Shown in pieces: positions 11,108-23,398 of a stretch of 64,000 nucleotides of DNA. Source of the DNA: Begonia masoniana (Eukaryota; Streptophyta; Magnoliopsida; Cucurbitales; Begoniaceae); contig CM039509.1 of NCBI GenBank assembly GCA_022432975.1, forward strand, positions 44,550,209 through 44,614,208, in the 5' to 3' direction. The position numbers and the translations under genes are program-made. Under the pieces are notes generated by a model, which made no database searches, was not told the DNA's origin, and was given only the letters and a program-made list of their open reading frames with translations. Position 1 is the stretch's first letter. Each line of letters opens with the position of its first letter.

Positions 11108-12301
11108 TGTAACACCCGACTTTACGGGATATTAATATTTTAATATAAATGATATTTTTGTAAATATGTCAAATCAAATCCATTTTATGAGAAAAAAGCG
11201 TTATTAGAATCCTAATTATTAATATGGATTTTAGGAAAATTATGGGAATTTTCGGAGTTGTGATGTTAAATTACGAGAATTACATTTCTCGTAATATAAA
11301 GGACGTTTTGATAAAAATAGTAAACGAGGTCCGTTTTGCGAACGGATAGTTTTAATAAAGCCCTGTTTATAAGTTAGAGTTATTGGCGAATTAAGGAAAT
11401 TTAGAGAAACTAAATCGTTAGCTAATTAACGAAACAAATGACGAAACAAATAGAAAATCAAAGGAAGGACAAAACGGTAATTTGCCAAGCCAAATTATTA
11501 AAAACACATTTCTTCTCTCCCTCCCTCATTTTCTCTCTTCTTCCACGAAGCTCCAGAGAGCTTTCCCCTTTGGCGACTTTAAGCCTCTCCACGGTTCTTC
11601 ATCAACCGCTCCTCTGATCGTCAAGTTTCTTCACGTTTTCCTCTCCTATCATGATTCTAGGTAAGTTTCTAGTATTTCTCGACCGTTATTCTCGAGTTCT
11701 AGCTTGATAAACCGTTAGGGTTTCGTAGAAATTTCATGAAAATATTCGGGTTTGGTTAGAAAACGTTAGATAGAGTTGTATTTACGATTATTGAGCGTTA
11801 TTTGGTGAAATATAGGGTGTATTCGAAGTTTGGGTTGAAAAGTCGGGTTTGAAGCTATGAGAAATCCCCATTAATGGAGTTTAGGGTTATTGGTGAACAT
11901 AAGCTGCTCGATGAAATGCCCGAGAGAGTTGAATTAGAGTTTTAGGAAATTTCCTTAATTAAGGGTTTCGTTAAATTGGACGTTTAACAGTTTAAACTCG
12001 TTTTAACGATAAATATTGTGAATTGCCTTAGGTGAACAACGCTCGTGGACGGAGCTTAAATTTCTACGGACAACAGGTAAGTCTTCATGACTCTTTTGTC
12101 CGATTTGCCCTACACCATAAGATTTAATGTTGATTGAGGATCTTTGAGATGTAGAATGTGTTGGGTAATAGGTTGGGTAGTTAGTTTTAGTTAAGTTGTT
12201 GAATGTTTAAGTTGTTGTTTGCTTATGCTTCGGTTTTAATTATCGCATCGTACATATTCATGCATCATGGTTTCTGGGAAAAGGTATTTCCATGCATGTT
12301 T

Positions 12302-12588
12302 TCATGATAAACGAAAAGGGTAAATGAAAAGGTAAACGAAAAGGAAAACGAAAGGGAAAACGAAAAGGTAAACAAAAAGATAAACAAAAAGGAAAAGGGT
12401 AAACGAAAAGGGTAAACGAAAAGGTAAACGAAAAGGTAAACGAAAAAGAAAACGAAAAGGTAAACGAAAAGGTAAACGAAAAGGTAAACGAAAAGGTAAA
12501 CGAAAAGGAAAATGAAAAGGAAAACGAAAAGGTAAACGAAAAGGAAAATGAAAAGATAAACAAAAAGGTAAACGAAAAGGATAAAAGA
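12302..12588 (+). repeat. 12-bp minisatellite, Tekay-1 3' LTR
   Basis: Same AAACGAAAAGGT unit as the 5' LTR array but about 285 bp long. The two LTRs were identical at insertion, so the length difference arose afterwards. Confidence 0.88.
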
Positions 12589-13236
12589 ATGTCACGGTTT
12601 TATGAACTACATACGCATCGCATGCATTGTCATTCATGTAGATTTACTGAGCCTTTAGCTCACGGACTGTTTTCTATGGTGTAGGTGGTTTTGAAACAGG
12701 TGAGAAAGAAGTTCTTCTGCCTGACGTATGAACCGGTTGACGAATGATGGCCCGTGGGAGTGTGCTGGGCAGTCGACGCGTATTTGACCCGTGGGGAATG
12801 ATGTAAAGGTATTTTGGGACACTATAGTTAGATCGTAGGAAAAATTGTATAGTTGAACATATTAGGATGTTTGGTTCTAGTTAGCTGATAAAGTGATGTA
12901 TAGATGTTTTGGTAAACTAATTTTATAAAACGTTTTGTTAAGGCTTTTCTCTAAGTTTTATGGAACTGCTTGGTGATTTTAACAGGAGGAAACATTTATT
13001 TTTTAAACGGATCCACGCAGTTTATTTTCGTGAAAACGTATTTCGTGTTAGATGAGTATCAAGTCGGTTTCGAGTAAGATTACGGAGAATGTACGAGTAT
13101 CGGGTGGTTCTATGTCAAATTGTATTGTGAAGATGTATGTGGTGTGTAATGATATTTGAGGAAGCAGTTAGAAGTACTGAGGTATGTATACGCAGGGGAA
13201 GGAATAAAGAAAAGAGTGGAGCAATTTTGGTCACTA

Positions 13237-13520
13237 CCCTCTGGAAAAAAATCCAGAGGGTGTGGCGATAGATCGCCACATATGGGCGATCGATCGCCTT
13301 GTGGCTGATCGCCCCTCTGGAAAATCCAGAGGGTGTGGCGATCGTTCGCCACTGTAAGGGGCGAACGATCGCCCCTCCCTTTTTCTGACTGGCGATCAAT
13401 CGCCAGAAATGGGGCGATCGATCACCTCTTGCCCCTCATAGTGGCGATCGTTCGCCACTGGGAGGGGCGAACGATCGCCCCTCCCTTTTTCTGACTGGCG
13501 ATCGATCGCCCCTATACTTT
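13237..13520. repeat. Palindrome and hairpin cluster, 3' LTR of Tekay-1
   Basis: Two perfect hairpins with CCCTCTGG and CCAGAGGG arms (13237-13260 and 13313-13333) are mixed with GGCGATCGATCGCC and GGCGATCGTTCGCC sites. A unit with GGGGCGAACGATCGCCCC is duplicated near 13355-13370 and 13465-13480. Confidence 0.75.
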
Positions 13521-13770
13521 TGGGGACGAATGTCCCTTTTGCCCTCAAATTGTTGGCCGATTGTTTCTCCTCTGTTTTAACTGCTTTAAATAATTATTTT
13601 AAGCTTTATTTCAATTGTTTTAAGTTGTAATTAAGTGGTCTTAAAAATCGATTCGAACGTTTTTAACAATTTAGTTTCCGATCTAAATTCCGCTCAAACG
13701 TTACAAAATTTATAAGGATAAAAAAAATATATATACGAGAAAGTAAGGGTGCAGTGTTAGGGTCGCTACA

Positions 13771-14435
13771 GACACTCGTCCAGAGCTTTAACTCCAGACC
13801 ATTAATGGCGACGAACAAAAGCGACTTCAGAACGCAACGGCTAGATATCTATGTACGGATGTTTCTCCAACGGTCATAAAATTTCCCTATTCAGATGAGA
13901 AGCTTTCCAGATCTGAAGCCTATTACAGACAGAGTATAAAGGGGAGAAAGAAGCTCGGAAGAACAATTTTTTTTGCTGAAATTATCTTGGAATCCTTACG
14001 AGCAAATACTTGAACTACTCTGTATTTTCTTCTACATCTCTCGACCCTTAAACTTGAGATTCTGCTTTGAGAGAGTGTAGCTTATTGTGCTCATCTATTC
14101 AAATCTGTAAAATCTTAAAGGCAGTGGATTGACGCCCGTGAAGTTCAATCTAGAATTGTAAGGCTGTAGATCGACGCCCGTGAAGCTTGATCTGGAATTC
14201 TCGTTGAGGAGAAGTTAAGGATCTTCAAGGGGGAGCCTTGGAGCGTTGACGTAGGCAGTTTGGCCAAACCACGTTAAAAACTACGGTGTCAATTTTCTCT
14301 CTTCTCTTGCTTTATTTTTGCCTGTGTATTTGCTGTAAATTTAGTAATTGCACAAAAGAGAGAAAGCAATTAGATTAAGAAAACAAATTTAAAAAGTCTA
14401 ATTCACCCCCCCTCTTAGACAATAATGATCCTACA
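13771..14435 (+). repeat. Sirevirus 3' LTR, right part
   Basis: Continues the LTR left at 5656. A TATAAA-like box lies near 13937 (GAGTATAAAGGGG). Two near-identical ATCGACGCCCGTGAAG units lie at 14120-14200. The end AATTCACCCCCCCTCTTAGAC is typical of Sirevirus LTR ends. I place the terminus at CCTACA (14435) because the minus-strand copia frame resumes right there; GACA near 14421 is the alternative. Confidence 0.75.
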
Positions 14436-16678
14436 CATCTATGGACTGGTTTGCTAATTCTGGATGATCGTCTCAGTTCTGCAATCGGCGTTTGCAGATT
14501 TACCTTTGGAGCCACATTCTCATCAACTTCTTCTTCAACAATACCCCGATTTTCTTCAGTAGTCGGACTATTGTTAGCTGAAAAATCTCTGAAGTTGACC
14601 ACAGTAGACTCTTTCAATACAGAACTCTCACTATCAGAAGTCTTACCAACAGCATCCTTGTAAAGAACTTGTTCGTTGAAGATGACGTTCCTGCTGTGAA
14701 TGATCTTCTGATTTTGATTATCCCAGAAACAATAATCAAACTCGGCGTCACCATAACCAATAAGAAAACACTTATTAGATTTCGAATCAAGCTTACTTCT
14801 ATCAGAATCATCAATATGAACATATGATAAGCAACCAAAAACTTTCACAAAAGAAAAGTTTACCTTTTTGCCGCTCCAAACTTCTTCTGGAACTTAGAAC
14901 TCTAGAGGTACAGATGGTCCTCTATTGATCAGGTAGGCTGCTGTGCTAACTACATCTGCCCAAAAGGTTTTAGGCAGCCCGACATGCAATCTCATGCTCC
15001 TTGCACGTTCATTCAGCGTTCTGTTCATCCTTTCAACTACTCCATTTTCTTGAGGTGTTCAAGGAATAGTTTTCTGCATCTTGATTCTATTCATAACACA
15101 ATACTCACTGAAATCTGCACTGATATACTTGCCTCCATTGTTGGACCTCAAACCCTTCACTTTTAGATTCGTTTCATTTTCAACCAGGGTCTTCCACTTC
15201 TTGAAAACACTGAAGACATCAGACTTGTTCTTCATGAAGTAGACTCAAACCTTTCTTGTTGAATCATCTATAAACGTCACGTAGTAGTATGATCCACCAA
15301 CAGAAGAAACGGGTGCGGGTCCCCACACGTCAGTGTGCACTAATTCCAGTTTTTTCTGCTTCAGCTCCTTCCCAACCTTTAGAAAACTGACACATTTCTG
15401 TTTCCCAAAAATGTAACTTTCACATAACTTATGCTCAACAGACTTAGCTCCGGAATCTGACCATTCTTGACAAGAATTTTCATTCCTTTCTCGCTCATGT
15501 GGCCCAATCTACAATGCCACAACTCTGTATTCTTCGAGCTATCAATAACGGCAATTGTGTCTCTACATGTAGAAGTCATAGATAAGGTTCCTGTTTTCTG
15601 ACCTCGAGCGACGACCATCGCTCCTTTAGTTACCTTCAAAGTATTGGTTCTGAAACTGACATTATGACCTTCACTATCAAGTTGTCCAACTGAAATCAAA
15701 TTTCGCATCAACCCTGGCACGTGTCTCACTTTACTAATCTTCCAAACAGAACCGTTTGCTATTTTCAGTTTGATGTCACTGATGCCCACAATATCCAGTG
15801 GCTCACCATCTGCAAGGTAGACTTTCCCATAGTTTCCAGCCATATAATTCTCCATTAATTCCTTGTGTGCGGTGGTATGAAATGACACTCCCGAGTCCAA
15901 GACCCAAGAGTCTATCGGGCTGTCGACTGAAAGAAGCAAAGCATCAATGATGTCTGTCGTTACTGCATTTGCTCCATCATCTTTATCATTCCGTTCTTCT
16001 TAGGTGCTCTGCAATCCTTCTTCATGTGATCCTGTTTGCCACAATTCTAGCACTCAAGTGTTCGCCGGGATTTAGACTGACCCCTTCCATTTTTCGACTT
16101 GGATCTGGATCTGCCCCTACCCCGATTGGAGTTTCACTCACTATTTCTTCCTCTATTTTCAACATGGAGAGCTGAACCTTTTGATGTTTCACCAGAATCA
16201 ATCTTTCTAACCTCCTCGGCAGGAAAGCGATCTCTCACATCAGTAAACACTAATTTCGAGTTTCCAACTGAGTCGCTGACTGCTGCCCTCATAGGCTCCC
16301 AGCTATTCGGAAGAGACGCCAATAAAATTAGGGCACGAACTTCATCCCCAAAATCAATTTCTACATATCGCAATTGATTTACAACAGTATTAAATTCATT
16401 TAGATGTGCAGCTACAAAAGTACCTTCACCCATTTTCAGATTAAACAATTTTTTCATCAGATGCACCTTGTTGTTCGCAGAGAGTTTCTCGTACATATCA
16501 GATAGAGCCTCCATCAGACTCGCTGTATTTTTCTCCTTTGCCACGTTGTGAGCAACGCTTTTAGTCAGCGTCAATCTGACGACTCCCAAAACTTTTCTGT
16601 CAAAGTGATTCCATTCAACGTCGTCCATTTTTTCTGGTTTTGTACTCAATGGAAGTTGAAGATCTTTCCTGTATAAAT
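14436..16678 (-). pseudogene. Ty1/copia gag-protease-integrase fragment (minus strand, broken)
   Basis: Read right to left. A UBN2-type gag (16649-16134, with DVEWNHFDRK and LNEFNTVVNQL) lies first, then a basic C-terminus near a CCHC region at 16000-16060. Protease (DSWVLDSGVSFHT, where DSGA is expected) and the GAG-pre-integrase motif ([13 protein letters not shown]) span 15939-15379. An integrase core with several stops follows from 15370 to 14850, and the integrase C-terminus (KVFGCLSYVHI, FLIGYG) from 14848. Similarity stops at 14436, before RT. The rest should lie left of the Sirevirus, outside the window. The gag 5' end is at 34590 onward. Confidence 0.88.
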
Positions 16679-18047
16679 TGTAACACCTGGATTTTCGGGA
16701 TTTTGTAAATAAATAATATAATGGTATTTTTATAATTATGTCAAATCAAGTCTATTTTACAAAAAGAAAGCGTTATTATGATCCTAATAATTAATATAGA
16801 TTTTAAGAAAATTTTGGGGATTTTAGGAGTTTAACGCTAATTTTACGAGAATTACATTTCTCGTAATATAAAAGATACTTTGGTAAAAATAGTAAACGAG
16901 GTCCGAATTACTAACGGACAGTTTTAATGAAACCCTGGTAGTAAGCTGAAGTTATTGACAAAGTAAGAAAATTTAGAAAAATCAAATCGCCGGTTAATTA
17001 AAGAAATGAAGGACGAAACAAATAGAAAATCAAAGGAAGGGCAAAATGGTAATTTGCAAAGTCAAAATTTCAATTAAAACTATTTCTCTTCTTCTTCTCC
17101 ACGCCACTTTTCTTCTCCTGTGCGATTTCCTCTGGCGATTCACGGCTTCCTCCTCTCCAATGGCGGTTTATCCTCCGATCGCTTCGTTTTCTTCGTGTTT
17201 CCTCCTCCTCTTGCGACCCTAGGTATGAATCTATGGTTTTAGGGCGTTGTATGTCAATTTTTGCGAGGTTCGATAGTTAGGGTTTCGTTTAGGTTTTGTG
17301 AAAAACATAGTTTAAAGTTAGAAATTTATAGGTTTGACGTGTTAGTGAGTATATTGAACGTATTAAACGTTATTAGACGAAATCTAGTGTGTGTTCGGTG
17401 TTTAGGTTGAAAAATCGGATTTTTAGGTTTGAAAATCTCTATCAATGGAGTTTAGAAATTTACGAGCGTGAATTTCACGGTAAAATGCCACATTGAGCTA
17501 AGTTAGAATTTTAGGAAAATTTCCTTAGTTAAGGTTCGTTAAATTTGGACGTTTAACGGTTTAAATCTCGTTTAACGACAATTGTTGTGTTTTGCCTCAG
17601 ACAAACAATGCTCGTGGACGGAGCTCGAAGTTCAGCATTCACGAGGTAAGTTCTCGTGACTTATTTGGCCGAGTGGCCTACACCGTATGTCGATGTCGCG
17701 TCGAGGATCTCTGAAGAGTTGTTTGTTTATATGCTTTGGTTGGGTAGATAAAGTTAGTTCTTTTATATAGGTTATTTTTTTATAGTCTTGATGGTATGTA
17801 TGATGCTTGTTTACTTTATGCCTATAATTGTTCATGCATCACGTATTTTAAAATAGCATGAAAATGAATTTCTGCACGTGTTTAAGAAAATGAAATGAAC
17901 GAATGTAATGAATCCATGTAATCTGTTATCTGGTTACGCGAGGTGGGGCTCAGGCACGGCTATTATGGGTGTGAGTGTGTACCCCCCCCCCCCCCATACG
18001 TTAGGTGAAAAGGGCAGTCCAACCGCGGGATGTTTCCTCTCCATCTA

Positions 18048-20858
18048 TGTAATACCCGGTCCTGTTAAACCGTTTCTCTATTCTTTTTTTTAAAACTAAT
18101 GACAATATTAAATGTAGGGTTAGTGGATGACTAGGCAAGGGTATAAGGGTAATTAGAAATCTAAAGGTGGATAACGTATTTAAGGAAACCATTATTGAAG
18201 TAGCCGCCACTGTTTTATTCCATTTCCTCCCCATTCTCAGCTCCTCAGCCTAGCAGAGCACGATAGGAGACCCCCCTTCGACTTTCTCCAGCGACTTCTT
18301 CCGAACTTGGTGAGTTTTGCCTCTATTTCTAGCTACATTGTATCTATTGTTGGTGGGAGGGATGATATTGAGGTTTTGGAGAATACAGTAAGTGAGGGTT
18401 AGTTCGGTTTAAGTCGAAATCGAGAATGCACAATGACTAGAGTTTCCCTTAGATTTATAGTGGTCTAGAATGAAGATTAGAGGGAATTTAATATATGCTC
18501 TGTCTACGGTTTTAGGTTGATCAATACCCGAAGTGGTTAGCTACCCAGACAATTCCAGGAGATCCAAGTAAGTAATGTTTGCTTGTGCCTTCGGGCCTAC
18601 ATCACAAAACGTTAGGTTTGTATTTACTTGGATATGTTTGTATGCCATGCATCATATTTTCAAAATGTATACGAAAATGAATTTGAATACACATTGGTAT
18701 GGAGAGGATTGAATGTGATGAAACAGCAAAGTGAATCAGATTTACTGTTAAGGGAATTAATCTGCCCCTTAATGAGACAGTGGATATATACTTTGGAAGA
18801 GCTGATCCAACTTCCAATTTCACAGGGGGATCTGAACATGTGAATCAGATTTACTGTTAAGGGAATTAATCCGCCCCTTAATGAGTCAGTGGATACATAC
18901 TTTGGGAGAGTTGATCCGACTCCCAATTTCACAGGGGGATCTGAATTAGAAACGATGAATGAGCAACTGAGAGGAGAAAGTAGAAATTGCATGATTAGGA
19001 GTTTATGTTTCAGTAATTCATTTCATTTTGCATTACTTACTTAGCATTAGGCTAATAGATGAGTTTTGTGATGTAGGTGAAGAAGTGACAGCAGGTGTGT
19101 TTACTGAGTTCACTGAGGACTAGTCGGGTTGGAGGAGTACACTTATTCAATGTTCTGGCAGCTGACGGGGCGGTTTAACTGATGTCTGTCAGTGTGGAGG
19201 ACTAGTAGTCAAGGATTCAGTCTGAGTATGTTGAGTTCTCATGACAGTAGGAATTTTAGCATTTTGAATACGTTTTGAAATTTACTGATTTTAGCAGTCT
19301 GTTGAGTTTTAAATGTTGGTTTTTATCGGATTTGATTAATGCTATGGCTTGAGTCGTTCCTGAATGGTCTTTGGGAAGTAAGTAAATTCTTTTCTGTGGA
19401 TAGTGTTGTGTTTCTTTTCTACCGGATGATGTCGAGTGTTTTGTTGTCGGATGATATAGGTGTTTTGTTTGTCGTCTAGTGCCCGGATGAGAGGGATCAT
19501 CCGGCTGACGTCACCGATAGATGTAGGGTAAAGTCGATCGGATGAGAGAGATCATCCAGCTGACGTCACCGGTAGATGAAGGATATATTTTGTCGCTTAG
19601 TGACCGGATGACAAATTTTATGTTTTGTCGTTTAGTGACCGGATGACAAATTTTATGTTTTGTCGTTTAGTGACCGGATGACAAATTTTATGTTTTGTCG
19701 TTTAGTGACCGGATGACAAATTTTATGTTTTGTCGTTTAGTGAATTTTATGTTTTGTCGTTTAGTGACCGGATGACAAATTTTATGTTTTGTCGTTTAGT
19801 GACCGGATGACAAATTTTATGTTTTGTCGTTTAGTGACCGGATGACAAATTTTATGTTTTGTCGTTTAGTGACCGGATGACAAATTTTATGTTTTGTCGT
19901 TTAGTGACCGGATGACAAATTTTATGTTTTGTCGTTTAGTGACCGGATGACAAATTTTATGTTTTGTCGTTTAGTGACCGGATGACAAATTTTATGTTTT
20001 GTCGTTTAGTGACCGGATGACAAATTTTATGTTTTGTCGTTTAGTGACCGGATGACAAATTTTATGTTTTGTCGTTTAGTGACCGGATGACAAATTTTAT
20101 GTTTTGTCGTTTAGTGACCGGATGACAAATTTTATGTTTTGTCGTTTAGTGACCGGATGACAAATTTTATGTTTTGTCGTTTAGTGACCGGATGACAAAT
20201 TTTATGTTTTGTCGTTTAGTGACCGGATGACAAATTTTATGTTTTGTCGTTTAGTGACCGGATGACAAATTTTATGTTTTGTCGTTTAGTGACCGGATGA
20301 CAAATTTTATGTTTTGTCGTTTAGTGACCGGATGACAAATTTTATGTTTTGTCGTTTAGTGACCGGATGACAAATTTTATGTTTTGTCGTTTAGTGACCG
20401 GATGACAAATTTTATGTTTTGTCGTTTAGTGACCGGATGACAAATTTTATGTTTTGTCGTTTAGTGACCGGATGACAAATTTTATGTTTTGTCGTTTAGT
20501 GACCGGATGACAATTTTATGTTTTGTCGTTTAGTCACCGGTGGATGTCTTCGAGTAGCCTTTCCCTTTTGTTGACTTTGTTCGGCGGTCGATGAAATTGA
20601 CTTTTGAAATCTTTAAATTATTTTACGAGTTAAACCTTTGCTTCTCAACTGATTGATTCTTAATATTGCCAACGATTATTTTAACATGGCTTTGTTTAAT
20701 TTTACTTTTGTTTAAACGATTTCCGCTGCAAGTTTTCATGTTTTGTCAAATTTCAAATTCTGAAATTTTCAACGAAGTTTTAAATTTGGCCCAAGTGTTT
20801 CTTAGTAATATTCGGGGTTTTGAGTAACAAACCGGGTTCAGGGAATCGGGGTGTCATA
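18048..20858 (+). repeat. Solo LTR A in the Tekay-2 5' LTR
   Basis: TSD ATCTA is at 18043-18047 and 20859-20863. The LTR starts TGTAATACCCGG and ends GGTGTCATA, so its end is TA instead of CA. It carries splice-like sites (donor 18310, block 18516-18567 followed by GTAAGT, acceptor AG 19075-19076). A TTAGC-ATTAG-GCTAA hairpin is at 19041-19055, and a ~140-bp repeat occurs twice at 18700-18945. The 35-bp array fills its 3' part. No internal region remains. Confidence 0.9.
19585..20534 (+). repeat. 35-bp tandem array, about 27 units
   Basis: The unit reads TTTAGTGACCGGATGACAAA followed by TTTTATGTTTTGTCG. Successive units are nearly identical; one unit near 19740 is short, and the last one near 20510 has lost an A. 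There are no unique spacers. The unit word CCGGATGA also occurs singly just upstream (19430-19560) beside TGACGTCA, so the array seems to have grown from a motif already in the LTR. Confidence 0.93.
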
Positions 20859-21190
20859 ATCTAATAGGCTGAGACCTCGGTGACATTCTGTCTGCGACGT
20901 AATGAAAAGAAAATGAGCATGATTTCTGAAACTCATACGCACTGCATGCATTTATATTTACAAAACTTACTGAGCCTTTAGCTCATAGTGTGTCTGTATG
21001 GTTTAGGTGATATAGAAGCAAGTGAGGACGACGTTCCTCCACCTGATGGACAGGATGGTTGAAGAAGAACGGCTGTGGTGGTGTGCATGGGCAGTCGACG
21101 CGTATTCTGACCCGCGGGGAGAAAATGGTTAGGTATTTTGAGAGTTTTGGCAAATTTGGATTGTATAGTGGATTATAGTATAGTTAAAAA

Positions 21191-22336
21191 TCGTTTAGTG
21201 ACCGGATGACAAATTTTATGTTTTGTCGTTTAGTGACCGGATGACAAATTTTATGTTTTGTCGTTTAGTGACCGGATGACAAATTTTATGTTTTGTCGTT
21301 TAGTGACCGATGACAAATTTTATGTTTTGTCGTTTAGTGACCGGATGACAAATTTTATGTTTTGTCGTTTAGTGACCGGATGACAAATTTTATGTTTTGT
21401 CGTTTAGTGACCGGATGACAAATTTTATGTTTTGTCGTTTAGTGACCGGATGACAAATTTTATGTTTTGTCGTTTAGTGACCGGATGACAAATTTTATGT
21501 TTTGTCGTTTAGTGACCGGATGACAAATTTTATGTTTTGTCGTTTAGTGACCGGATGACAAATTTTATGTTTTGTCGTTTAGTGACCGGATGACAAATTT
21601 TATGTTTTGTCGTTTAGTGACCGGATGACAAATCTTGTGCTTTGTCGTTTAGTGACCGGATGACAAATTTTATGTTTTGTCGTTTAGTGACCTGGATGTC
21701 TTCGGTAGCCTTTCCTTTGTTGACTTTGTTCGGCGGTCGATGAAATTGACTTTTGAATCTTTAAATTATTTTACGATGTTAAACCTTTGCTTCTCAACTG
21801 ATTGATTCTTAATATTGCCAACGATTATTTTTAACATGGCTTTGTTTAATTTTACTTTTGTTTTAAACGATTTCCGCTGCAAGTTTTCATGTTTTGTCAA
21901 ATTTCAAATTCTGAAATTTTCAACGAAGTTTTAAATTTGGCCCAAGTGTTTCTTAGTAATATTCGGGGTTTTGAGTAACAAACGGGTTCAGGGAATCGGG
22001 GGGGTGTCATAATCTAATAGGCTGAGACCTCGGGTGACATTCTGTCTGCGACGTAATGAAAGAGCATGATTTCTGAACTCCTACGCACTGCATGCATTTA
22101 TATTTACCAAAACTTACTGAGCCTTTAGCTCATAGTGTGTCTGTATGGTTTAGGGTGATATAGAAGCACGTGAGGACGACGTTCCTCCACCTGATGGACA
22201 GGATGGTTGAAGAAGAACGGCTGTGGTGGTGTTGCATGGGCAAGTCGACGCGTATTCTGACCCGCGGGGAGAAAATGGTTAGGTATTTTGAGAGGTTTTG
22301 GCAAATTTGGATTGTATAGTGGATTATAGTATAGTT
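21191..22336 (+). repeat. Tandem copy of array plus solo-A tail plus LTR segment
   Basis: A second 35-bp array of about 14 units (21191-21690) is followed by copies of the solo LTR A tail (to 22011) and of the Tekay-2 LTR segment, ending TAGTTAAAAA like the first copy at 21190. The duplication therefore happened after solo A inserted. The second copy differs mainly by 1-2 nt indels in homopolymers, which suggests either decay or uncorrected long-read errors. Confidence 0.85.
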
Positions 22337-22650
22337 AAAAACATTTTACGATGTTTGGTTCTGGATAGTGGATAGGAAGTGTTTTGAATTTCTAAACGTT
22401 TTGAAAATGTATTTGTAAATGTTTGGTTTTAGGGAAATGTTCGGTTTTTAAACGTATCCACGCGGTTTGTTTTTATGAAATCAGGTTATGTTTTTAAACG
22501 TGTTTTGAGTCATTGTTTTAGATGAAATTTATTGAAGGAATTATGAAGCATGTTGATGTAAGTGAAAATGTGTTAAAGAAGTTAAGTTAGATGTATGTGC
22601 AGGGAAATGAGGAAAAGAAAAGAAGAGAAAAGAGGAAGGGAGGAACGCCT

Positions 22651-22725
22651 GTCCTCTGGAAAAATCCAGAGGACATGGCGATCGATCGCCCAAGCGTTAC
22701 ACGCTCTGGAAAAATTCCAGAGCGT
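22651..22725. repeat. Two covarying hairpins, Tekay-2 5' LTR
   Basis: GTCCTCTGG pairs with CCAGAGGAC (22651-22674), and ACGCTCTGG pairs with CCAGAGCGT (22701-22725). Each is followed by GTGGCGATCGATCGCC-type palindromes. The matching site of the 3' LTR (32007-32030) has lost two pairs. Confidence 0.78.
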
Positions 22726-23027
22726 GTGGCGATCGATCGCCCGTTACCGTGATCGCTTCACCTAGGCGATCGCTGGCAAAACCAGCGATCGCCGCCACGT
22801 TTTAGGGTTAAAAGTCCCTTTTTGTCCCCGAAAAGTTTTCTGTTATTTTAATTGTTTTAAATTTGTTTTAAATAATTGTTTTAACTTTATTTAAATAGTT
22901 TACAATGGTTTTTAATTCTGTCAACGTTTTAAATTTCCGCTTTTACGTTATAGGATAAACATAGAATTTAAAAAGAAAAATTTGTACGGTAAAAAAATGG
23001 TTACAGTATTAGGGTCGTCCCAAGTTA

Positions 23028-23039
23028 TGGTATCAAAGC
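23028..23039 (+). promoter_or_regulatory. Primer-binding site of Tekay-2
   Basis: TGGTATCAAAGC, 5 nt after the LTR end, as in Tekay-1. A second copy is at 23239-23250 within a ~210-bp direct duplication (about 22995-23204 and 23205-23410) that spans the LTR end, this site and the first codons of gag. Confidence 0.85.
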
Positions 23040-23398
23040 CCCCGGGTTTTAAAAACGGTTCTGTAGACTGCTCGACTGCACATGCCACTACGCGGACGTC
23101 CTTCTTCAACTGTAAGTATGTTCTGTTTTATTTCTTTATTTTTGTTTCTTAGGATTATCTGTTTAAACTTTTATAGGCTTTATACAATATGACTCGAGGA
23201 AGATTAAATGGTTACAGTATTAGGGTCGTCCCAAGTTATGGTATCAAAGCCCCCGGGTTTAAAACGGTTCTGTAGACTGCTCGACTGCACATGCCACTAC
23301 GCGGACGTCCTTCTTCAACTGTAAGTATGTTCTGTTTTATTTCTTTATTTTTGTTTCTTAGGATTATCTGTTTAAACTTTTTATAGGCTTTATACAAT

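Larger units (their letters stand above)
5657..13770 (+). mobile_element. Tekay-1: gag-only Ty3/gypsy (Tekay/Del-like) element
   Basis: Two long direct repeats (5657-8089 and 11108-13770) flank a primer-binding site, a damaged gag and 1.75 kb without any pol. The 3' LTR has canonical ends (TGTAACACCCG ... GGTCGCTACA). The 5' LTR lacks its first ~95 bp. The flanks share only GACA (5653-5656 and 13771-13774), so a TSD is possible but not proven. The gag is closely related to that of Tekay-2. The LTR is 2.66 kb, long as usual for Tekay/Del. The element interrupts the Sirevirus LTR and is therefore younger than it. Confidence 0.88.
11108..13770 (+). repeat. Tekay-1 3' LTR (2663 bp, complete)
   Basis: Begins TGTAACACCCG and ends GTCGCTACA. 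It repeats the 5' LTR with scattered substitutions. Splice-like blocks sit at 11660/11661 (donor), 12032-12076 (45-nt block) and 12683-12684 (acceptor AG). The minisatellite is at 12302-12588. The palindrome cluster at 13237-13520 is longer than in the 5' LTR. Confidence 0.92.
16679..23022 (+). repeat. Tekay-2 5' LTR, enlarged to 6.3 kb
   Basis: The LTR is inflated by solo LTR A (18048-20858) and by a ~1.15 kb tandem duplication (21191-22336). A donor-like GTATG is at 17223. The 45-nt splice-like block is at 17601-17645. A 13-C run is near 17982. Two hairpins with changed but still complementary arms are at 22651-22674 and 22701-22725. Both copies of the LTR tail end at GGGTCGTCCCA. Confidence 0.9.

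Noticed and set aside
7660..13520. GCGATCGC-like palindromes suggesting cyanobacterial DNA (HIP1)
   Set aside because: They sit within LTRs with TSDs and plant retroelement genes; no bacterial gene is present.
19585..21690. Regular 35-bp repeats resembling a CRISPR array
   Set aside because: Units are directly adjacent with no unique spacers, there are no cas genes, and the array lies within a plant LTR.
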